Part shown: positions 56,113 to 64,000 of the stretch, in pieces
How the letters are laid out: the number at the start of each line of letters is the position of its first letter
How positions within the stretch are numbered: the stretch's first letter is position 1
NCBI GenBank assembly: GCA_964030475.1
Contig: CAXIPT010000013.1
Coordinates: 399,408-463,407 of the forward strand
Origin: Tethya wilhelma
Lineage: Eukaryota; Porifera; Demospongiae; Tethyida; Tethyidae
Length of the DNA stretch: 64,000 nucleotides
Reading direction: 5' to 3'
Notes under the pieces: generated by a model
Databases searched by the model: none
Told to the model about the DNA's origin: nothing
The model's input: the letters and a program-made list of their open reading frames with translations, nothing else
Translations under genes and position numbers: made by a program

Positions 56113-57592
56113 GTAGACTTGTGAGAGAGCCTTCGACTGTCTCTTGGCATCCACTACATCATCACCGGTCATAGGCAAGTTGAGAGCACCGGCTTTGGTA
56201 GTGCTAGAAATGGGAGCTGGTGCCATGTGCATGTACGGTAGATCTGCAATGACAGCATAGTCATCATTTCCAATACCTTTCAGAACATCGAGGGATGCTA
56301 AATCTTGTGGAATTGATGCACTGGTAGATCGGTCTGAAGGAGAAGCTGGTCTGTCAGACTGACAGCCATTGTCTTCGTTAGTTTCGATCTCTTCAAAAGG
56401 ACCACTTATGGTCGATACATTGTCCTCTTCATCTTCACCATTGGGGGGGAAGGTGTCTCTAAAGTGTGCACTCTTTCTCTGAGTTGGTTTGAACTCCAGG
56501 GAAGATTCGATTGGACTTGTCACATCTCCTTCACTGTTGGGAGGAGGAGATTTACTGTTGCTCAGTTGGACAATTGGTCTTGGTGGGACAGGGGGTGCTG
56601 CTTCGCTGGGTTTCCTCGGGGGGAGTTTAGGAGGGCTCATGTTTGGGAGCTGTTCGAGCATGAAAGGATTTGAGTGACTCCGCCTGTGCCCTTGTCGTCT
56701 TTCAAACGACTGGCTCTTCTTCATGACAGGATTACTTGAATCTATCGTGTTGTAGCTTGGTAGTGGAGGTCTCGAACGGCCGGCAACCCTCATGGAAGCA
56801 AACGCTTTTGTGTTTCTTTCATTTTGGTAGTCATCTGGAAGCGGTGGCAACTCTGCCATGGCTTTTTTCAACTCCATCGGCCGGAGGTAAGGCTCAGCAT
56901 CTAAGTTGTTAAAGCTACTGCCACTCTTGCTTGCCTTCAGGTTACTCCCTTCGTCTGGAAAGAGGAGACAGTCCATGGAACTGGACAGCCGCCTCGTTTC
57001 AGTCGTGTCACTGCTCAGAACAACTTTGTTCTCGGGCTTGTGAAGGTGTTGTTGAGAGGATGTTTTATCTTTATTCTTTTTCATGGTCCCCCCAGGTGTA
57101 ATATTCTCCCTGGGGGGCAGTGGAGGGGGGTTTCCATTGGGAATGGGAGACGTGAAAGCAAAGTGCCGTGAATCCCGACTGTGACCACTCCCATGGCTAG
57201 CTGGAGAGAGCGTGTCGTTGATCAGCATACGAGGAACGTCGTACATCATTCGAGGGGTGTCATAGGTCATTGTGGCCCGTGGAGTGTCATAAGTGCTTGG
57301 AGGTGTGTCGTACGTGGAGCGGTGAGGATTGTAGATCGATCGGGGGACATCGTAGGTCAAGTAAGGTGGAAGCATACTCTGTATGTCGGGGAGAGTTGTG
57401 GAGCGTGTTTTGGGAGATATGTTGGTCGATGAAGGATTCATGAGAGCAGGATGTGTGCTCATGTCGGGTGTGTTACGATAGCTAGAGGGAGTGGAGGGTT
57501 CAGTGAGGATCTCAATGTCATCTTCGATAGTTGGTGGAGGGGAGGTGGCTTTTGTTGAGGGAGAGAAGACATAATCATAGAGGCTATCACTC
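56113..57592 (-). CDS. GAB/DOS-like docking protein, central and C-terminal part
   Basis: One long exon starting after the CTCTCCACAG acceptor at 57592 and open to N56112. It encodes about 490 residues that are mostly disordered. It has five Tyr-Asp-x-Pro motifs in a short stretch ('TYDVPR', 'TYDTPP', 'TYDTPR' twice, 'MYDVPR'), which fit Crk-type SH2 binding. There are several proline-rich SH3 ligands ('PPPLPPREN', 'PPKLPPRKPSE', 'PPVPPRP') and acidic 'DDYAVIADLPYMHM'. Near the end 'VVDAKRQSKALSQVY' resembles the conserved C-terminus of GAB proteins. GAB/DOS adaptors are phosphorylated downstream of receptor tyrosine kinases and recruit SHP2, PI3K and Crk. The N-terminal PH domain exons are not seen up to 64000; they may be missing or in distant exons. 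Family assignment is moderate. Confidence 0.6.
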
Positions 57593-57598
57593 CTGTGG

Positions 57599-57659
57599 AG
57601 AGAGAGAGGGAGAAAGAGGGAGAGAAAGAAACAAAGAAAGAGAGAAAGAAGTGGGAGAG

Positions 57660-57721
<62 letters not shown>

Positions 57722-57752
57722 GGAGACAAAGAGAGAGAGAGAGAGGGTAAAA
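57599..57752. repeat. (GA)n / GAAA-rich low-complexity tract
   Basis: About 150 bp of GA repeats and variants directly upstream (minus strand) of the GAB-like exon. The Ser/Leu-rich and Arg/Glu-rich frames over it are artefacts. Confidence 0.95.
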
Positions 57753-58360
57753 AGAGGTTTTAAACTGTTGTTATGAGGTTAGTGGGTAATTTGTATCAGT
57801 ACAACAGAACATGATGTGGTATGAGAGAGCTAATTAAGTGTGAAACACTTTGTGTAGGTAGGACCATTTGATATGGTCTGAAACCAGTGAGCGTATCGCA
57901 CACACACTCTTGTACAACGTATCCACACACACACGTCTTAAATGATTTAAGTAAACCAGAGGAGCCGGTGTTCTTAATGTCACTTCTGCACCACAATTGA
58001 CATACGTAGCCTGAGAATAAACTTTACTAGTGTATTTAATCTCTAAACAAAAAACAGGATGCAGAAGTGAACTTTGGTTTTGTTCAACAAAAAGGTAGTT
58101 TTATGGGAAGCTTAATGTTTTCTGAGAATGTTGACAGCTTAAGGTACCACTTTCCAGAAACTCAACACACGCCATGGTTTGTATAAGACCGGAATTCCTT
58201 TCCTGGTAATCGCCTGCCATTGGATGCATTGACGTTGCTGTAAAGTGCAGCTGTCATTGAGTCAATGATATTGGAATGCTTATAATAATTAGCGTGTGTG
58301 ATTACTATATCCACACGTAGTTAATCAATAGTATTGAGAAATCAAAACTAGTTATCATTC

Positions 58361-58408
<48 letters not shown>

Positions 58409-60801
58409 AAAAATGGTTTGTGAGTGAGACAGTGACTATTATATGGATACTGAGGCCATGCATCTTAGCTAACTATAGGAATACACACACACACACAGTC
58501 AGTCAGATCTGTCCACCATCTTGAGCAGTCTAGATGGACTCCCAGACTCCATTAAAGTGCTTTGAAGTAAATGAGAAGTAGCAAGGCTAGTAAAGAAGCC
58601 TCATTCAATCAAAGCTAGGTGAAATTGACCCCCATTCTAGTTACCCCTATCAAACGAAACAGACTAGGACACACAGTCAACATGAAAGTGGACTTGGACA
58701 TTCCAGCAAACAACCTTAGAACAAGCTTGAGCGGAAGTTCCACAATATTCCAGACTGACAGATCTACATGCACATGATCGGTTATGGTACATGGCATTTC
58801 TCAAAGATCATGCAATTTACAACGGAAGTAAGTTCGCATTTTGGCGGCAAAGTTTGTCCCATGCACTTCATGCCAAGGTCAATTCTCAATGACATGTGCG
58901 TGTACATAAACAAGACGTATACTTCCGTCATTGTGGTTGACATAACGACTCGTAAGGGACAACAAATTGATCAAGTGAAAAATGTGCAACCACATTTTAG
59001 TTTAATGAACTAATGGAAGTCAAAGTGGCTAGTGAGTGTACAGAGCATGTAGCAGCTTCCCAGCAGTTAGTGTAATGTGGTTTAGCCAGAGCTAGAGTAT
59101 GCTAGGACTGTATATGTTACAATCACTGTGACTGGAATGAAGGTACTCCATTGGTAGCCTCGTACCCAGGCCTTCCCCAAAAAATATGCGCGAGGAAAAA
59201 GGAGGGGGGAAGCTTAACTTTGCAACTCGCGAAATATAAAATACGCGCCGGGGAAGGCTTCGGAATGAGGCTACTCCATTGGCTTAATTGTGAGCTGCTA
59301 AAGAATGGTTATATCTATAGAATGCACTCAGCTGTTGTTACATATACACTTTCAAAATCTCAAATGTGAGTGGTGAAAGTTCCTCTGTTGCCAGTTTGTC
59401 AATACATGTTCACACCCATGTCACTCAAAATCTCTCCCACTCTATTTGACCCACACCTTTCCCTAGCCTAGGACCCCAGGCACCCAGTATAGCTATCTAA
59501 ATCTATATGCCAGTCATCACAAGTAGCTCACTAGTCACCGGTCTTGGAGGTTCAAGGAAGACTGGCCACACAATCTCATGAGGTCAAACCAACATGCAGT
59601 CACATTAATTGTAATCACGGAAGCTAGCTTAAGTTGGACCACCCTGAAAGAACCGATTCAGCAGAAATGAAATCTAGCATGACCTGTTTTGATAGGCTTC
59701 ACCACAACATGGAGGAGGAGGAAGATGCTCTGTGTGTGTTTGTCGACCCAAGGATATGAATGATGAAACACAGAAATCACACATGACATGTAGCTCCTGC
59801 CACAGTTCCCTAAGGGAGTTCCATCAGGTATTATAAACAATCATGAGAGTAGAGGCCTGGTTAATGACCCTGAACAGGAAGACTCCATATTCTTGATGGA
59901 CAGGCTCACAAACGAAACCAGAGATGATCGAGGGAGTGAGCATACATTGCATATACTTATGTACAGCTGGTGGGAGCAAATGGCACATGCTATATATGAC
60001 TGTGTATATGTATATCTATCCATAAAGCCTATAGTCTACTCATGATAGCTTGGTCTAAGAATGCTCAAATTAGAAGCAAGTTAGTATGTTTTGAGTGTTA
60101 ATGTGTGCTAGTGTCAATAACCCTTACACATGAATGGTAGAAAATGGACACCTACCATCGCCACAGTTATTATCATTGGCGCCACTCTCATGTCGATATG
60201 GTCTAAAGTGAAAGCTAATGACAGCTGCTGGGAATGACCATTGCCTTCCGTTTAGATAAAAATGAGAAGCATATTCACACTAGTGTGGTCAGTTGATCGG
60301 TAGCAACTGCTATCTGATAGACACAGGAAGCTGCTGTGCTGAAGATACAAGCAAAGGCACTGGTAGTTACACAGAATAGCTTGTTTGTTGACAGTACAGA
60401 GGGTCATCAATAGCTAGCCGGGTTCAGCTGCCACTGGGAAGACAGCAGGAAGAGGGGACAATGATGGAGGGTCCATATTTGACACTGATTAGTAGAGTGT
60501 GAGTGAGCGAGTGGGCTTATAGCTGTCCCTGATGACAACAATGTGTGTAATCAAGTCGGTACTATGGCCTTTAGAGAAGTTACTGGTCCATTAGCACGTG
60601 GAATTCGTGATTGGTTTACTCTAGCTACGGCATGCACTACTCATCGAAGTGCATTAATATCAATTTGCTAGATCGTGCTATTGTACTGAGTAGGCTCATT
60701 TTGGGTCAAGTTTTAATCTACTCATAATTTTAGACTGGGTGTAGTCAATAGTTTGTCTTTGCCTTGAAATCACACCGAGAGATAAACCCAATGATTGTAC
60801 A
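57753..60801. other. Non-coding stretch, intron or intergenic
   Basis: No exon-like frame with splice support is found on either strand. It contains a (GA)n tract at 58371-58404 and a MITE at 59155-59273. It may be the 5' intron of the GAB-like gene. Confidence 0.4.
59155..59273. mobile_element. Foldback MITE related to 15041-15112
   Basis: Termini TAGCCTCGTACCCAGGCCTT and AAGGCTTCGGAATGAGGCTA are inverted repeats. The direct repeat TACTCCATTGG flanks the element (59144-59154 and 59272-59282), consistent with an insertion. The interior has CGCG-containing text. Confidence 0.8.
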
Positions 60802-62149
60802 TGCATCTATGTAATACATATTAATTGGATACACGGTTGGAATGCAGCAATCAATTCCCCATTTCCCAGTGGGCCAATGCAACTTCAGCTCAGGTGTGAG
60901 AGACAATCACAGCACAATGGATGATATCACCCACAAAACAGTGTACCTACACTCATCAAAGTATACCCACACACGTATTACATGGACCGTTTATCTTCTT
61001 GTGGTTTCAATTCAATTACCCCCGTACAAATGTGTGCCTGCATGTGCACACACTTAAACACATTCCCTTTGCATAACTTCACCGGACCATCTTAGGTTGG
61101 AATGGCCGAACTAAGGATGCACTGTTGGCAAACAATGAGAATGGAATGAAAAGAATCTCGATCATTCGATGGGGAACCCGAGCTGACACCATTACACATG
61201 CAAGCAAGTACAGCTAAAAGAGAAGACCAAGAAAAACTTAGCTCCTCTTAATATTCACTAACCAAACTCTTGCATCAAGTGGTTTAGACAAGGTGTCACT
61301 TATTAGTTGGAGAGTAGCTCTTATCTCAAAACTAACCACCATTGAGCCACAGCTACACCAGATGTGGTGGTAGTAGTCTGGTCTCCCTTGGCAACACACA
61401 GCCTTGATGAGCTTCAAGAGTGTGTGAATGGACTCCCACTTTAGAGGGCCCAGCTGACCACCCAGTCTGAATCCTAGCTAGAGACTGAAAGCTATAAAAC
61501 ACACCGCTGCATGGGCTGCACTACAAACACATCTTGTCTATATTCATACTTTCATGTCACACACATTCACAGACACAAATACAAATATTTACACACGAAT
61601 TAAAAGCTATAGATGTTTGTTTGAAGAGCTTTGCATGTGTTGTTGAGCAAAAGAGAATTAAGGAACAGTTGGTTTATTAAATGCAGTAGTAGTATAACAA
61701 AGAATGTTAGATGAATAGGATGTACCAAGAGTGCATAATCATTTAGATGCAGCTATATAGTTGATATGGGGGTGCAGCAGTGATCTCAGAAATAACCAGG
61801 GAAGTCACAAACCACATTAGTCCTAAATGTGAGGATTTCATGGTGTACAAAAAGGAGCTAGGACATGTGACACAGTGGCTGTCTGACCTCTAGCTAGACA
61901 ACCAGCCAGATCTTTCCTGTCCAACTACAATACAATCACTGTTCATCATCACAATTCTGCAGTCAGTCCACCAAGAGAAGTACAAGGTACAAGAACTAAC
62001 ACAGAACACAACAATTTTTGTTTGTTTTGTTCCCCTCCACTTGTTACTAGGCACACAAATCATCCATGTACTGCACATATCATTGCAATGACCCAACCTC
62101 TATGTCAGACTAGTACAGTACATGGCAATACTGCATTATAGCACTAATG
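60802..62149 (+). repeat. 1.35-kb segment, left copy of near-identical direct duplication
   Basis: Matches 62654-64000 base for base except for one 1-bp indel and a few substitutions near the end. It continues uniquely to N62653. No coding sequence is seen; short frames are duplicated in both copies. Confidence 0.95.
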
Positions 62150-62570
62150 CTGCCAATCAAAGCATACCAATGCAGATACAAGGATCACACCAGTGACCAA
62201 CCCTGTTCTCCCATGCTCCACAAGTTCAAATGAGTTGCAAGCATTCTTCAAAACTAGTGAGCCACTGAAATCACCGTGTCTTCTCTGATAAACATAATCC
62301 TTGTATGGACATAAACGTTAAACAGGCATTAATTCTGGCGCCCCTGCGCCCCTATAGGTGATGAAATTATCAAAAGTAGTGTTTCAAAATTAACTTGGAA
62401 TTTCACCTTCAAGGGAGCTATGAGAGGCAGCTGGAGGGTGCAAATCACTGAACCTTATAAGCATGTAGACTTTGTAACTTTCAAAGCAATTTGGGGGGGT
62501 ACGTATACACACATAGATCAAATGAATGAATCTAAATTCTATTCATTGTCGGCCTATCTCCCTACACGAG

Positions 62571-62601
<31 letters not shown>

Positions 62602-62652
62602 GTGGACTAATGATATTCATTATTTACTTAGGGACACCATGGGATGAGTATG
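62150..62652. other. Unique non-coding stretch before N62653
   Basis: Includes a (CA)n tract at 62573-62599. No gene is seen. Confidence 0.5.
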
Positions 62653-62653
62653 N

Positions 62654-64000
62654 TGCATCTATGTAATACATATTAATTGGATACACGGTTGGAATGCAGC
62701 AATCAATTCCCCATTTCCCAGTGGGCCAATGCAACTTCAGCTCAGGTGTGAGAGACAATCACAGCACAATGGATGATATCACCCACAAAACAGTGTACCT
62801 ACACTCATCAAAGTATACCCACACACGTATTACATGGACCGTTTATCTTCTTGTGGTTTCAATTCAATTACCCCCGTACAAATGTGTGCCTGCATGTGCA
62901 CACACTTAAACACATTCCCTTTGCATAACTTCACCGGACCATCTTAGGTTGGAATGGCCGAACTAAGGATGCACTGTTGGCAAACAATGAGAATGGAATG
63001 AAAAGAATCTCGATCATTCGATGGGGAACCCGAGCTGACACCATTACACATGCAAGCAAGTACAGCTAAAAGAGAAGACCAAGAAAAACTTAGCTCCTCT
63101 TAATATTCACTAACCAAACTCTTGCATCAAGTGGTTTAGACAAGGTGTCACTTATTAGTTGGAGAGTAGCTCTTATCTCAAAACTAACCACCATTGAGCC
63201 ACAGCTACACCAGATGTGGTGGTAGTAGTCTGGTCTCCCTTGGCAACACACAGCCTTGATGAGCTTCAAGAGTGTGTGAATGGACTCCCACTTTAGAGGG
63301 CCCAGCTGACCACCCAGTCTGAATCCTAGCTAGAGACTGAAAGCTATAAAACACACCGCTGCATGGGCTGCACTACAAACACATCTTGTCTATATTCATA
63401 CTTTCATGTCACACACATTCACAGACACAAATACAAATATTTACACACGAATTAAAAGCTATAGATGTTTGTTTGAAGAGCTTTGCATGTGTTGTTGAGC
63501 AAAAGAGAATTAAGGAACAGTTGGTTTATTAAATGCAGTAGTAGTATAACAAAGAATGTTAGATGAATAGGATGTACCAAGAGTGCATAATCATTTAGAT
63601 GCAGCTATATAGTTGATATGGGGGTGCAGCAGTGATCTCAGAAATAACCAGGGAAGTCACAAACCACATTAGTCCTAAATGTGAGGATTTCATGGTGTAC
63701 AAAAAGGAGCTAGGACATGTGACACAGTGGCTGTCTGACCTCTAGCTAGACAACCAGCCAGATCTTTCCTGTCCAACTACAATACAATCACTGTTCATCA
63801 TCACAATTCTGCAGTCAGTCCACCAAGAGAAGTACAAGGTACAAGAACTAACACAGAACACAACAATTTTTGTTTGTTTTGTTCCCCTCCACTTGTTACT
63901 AGGCACACAAATCATCATGTACTGCACATATCATTGCAATGACCCAACCTGTATGTCAGACAAGTACAGTACATGGCAATACTGCATTATAGCACTAATG
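62654..64000 (+). repeat. 1.35-kb segment, right copy, reaching the window end
   Basis: Starts directly after N62653 at the position equivalent to 60802 and continues to the window edge, so the true extent is not visible. It is best explained as two overlapping allelic contigs laid end to end. Confidence 0.95.

Noticed and set aside
60802..64000. Direct repeats as LTRs of a retrotransposon
   Set aside because: The interval between the copies is only about 0.5 kb with no coding content, the right copy starts at an N, and both continue in parallel to the window edge. Overlapping contigs explain it better.

Overview
This window is animal genomic DNA: intron-rich genes with GT/AG splice sites, abundant (CA)n/(GA)n microsatellites, MITE-like foldbacks and decayed transposons. 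The gene set (RSPH3, RNF41, RAPGEF2/6-type GEF, a GAB/DOS-like docking protein, an HDX-like homeobox gene, HELZ2-like helicases), short introns and compact spacing suggest an early-branching metazoan, most likely a demosponge such as Amphimedon. The species is inference. The sequence is a draft scaffold: ten isolated N's (1439, 5774, 13902, 23270, 24490, 26782, 29125, 52089, 56112, 62653) and one 45-N run (42223-42267). Several of these are demonstrably contig junctions, because genes break there or sequence is repeated or inverted across them.

Region 1 (1-24 kb) is an array of HELZ2-like genes: a plus-strand helicase fragment (1-1438), minus-strand copy A (10868 down to 2812, middle missing at N5774) and minus-strand copy B (22625 to 14549). 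Copy B has the HELZ2 order helicase / RNase II-type RNB / helicase. Copy A begins with a CCCH zinc finger and carries an additional upstream helicase, so the complete protein may hold three helicase modules. A minus-strand gene with a possible death-fold N-terminus and ankyrin repeats (12807-11040) lies just upstream of copy A. A roughly 0.65-kb repeat family marks three of the gap edges.

Region 2 (24.9-38.0 kb) is one long minus-strand RAPGEF2/6 (PDZ-GEF) gene with cyclic-nucleotide-binding-like, REM, PDZ and partial RasGEF segments. It is interrupted by a gap (26782) that removes the RA domain and half of the catalytic domain, and by a foreign plus-strand coding piece (29126-30099).

Region 3 (38.7-41.0 kb) holds RNF41/NRDP1 (minus) and the 5' half of RSPH3 (plus), divergent from a shared 336-bp promoter. 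The 3' half of RSPH3 lies at 56043-54800 on the opposite strand, so the scaffold order or orientation is wrong here or a real inversion has cut the gene.

Region 4 (41-52 kb) is transposon-rich. An intron-split gypsy/Ginger-like integrase is followed by a Ulp1-type cysteine protease with a PHD finger (46735 to 43943, minus). Divergent from it is a transposase-like protein fused to a DEDDh (DnaQ-like) exonuclease (46895-49866, plus). MITEs and a LINE ORF1-like PHD/coiled-coil fragment follow.

Region 5 (52-57.6 kb) holds an HDX-like homeobox gene (minus) divergent from an EF-hand-like gene (plus), the RSPH3 3' half, and a GAB/DOS-like docking protein lacking its N-terminal PH part. From 57.6 to 64 kb I see only intron or intergenic DNA, a MITE, and a 1.35-kb near-identical duplication across N62653.
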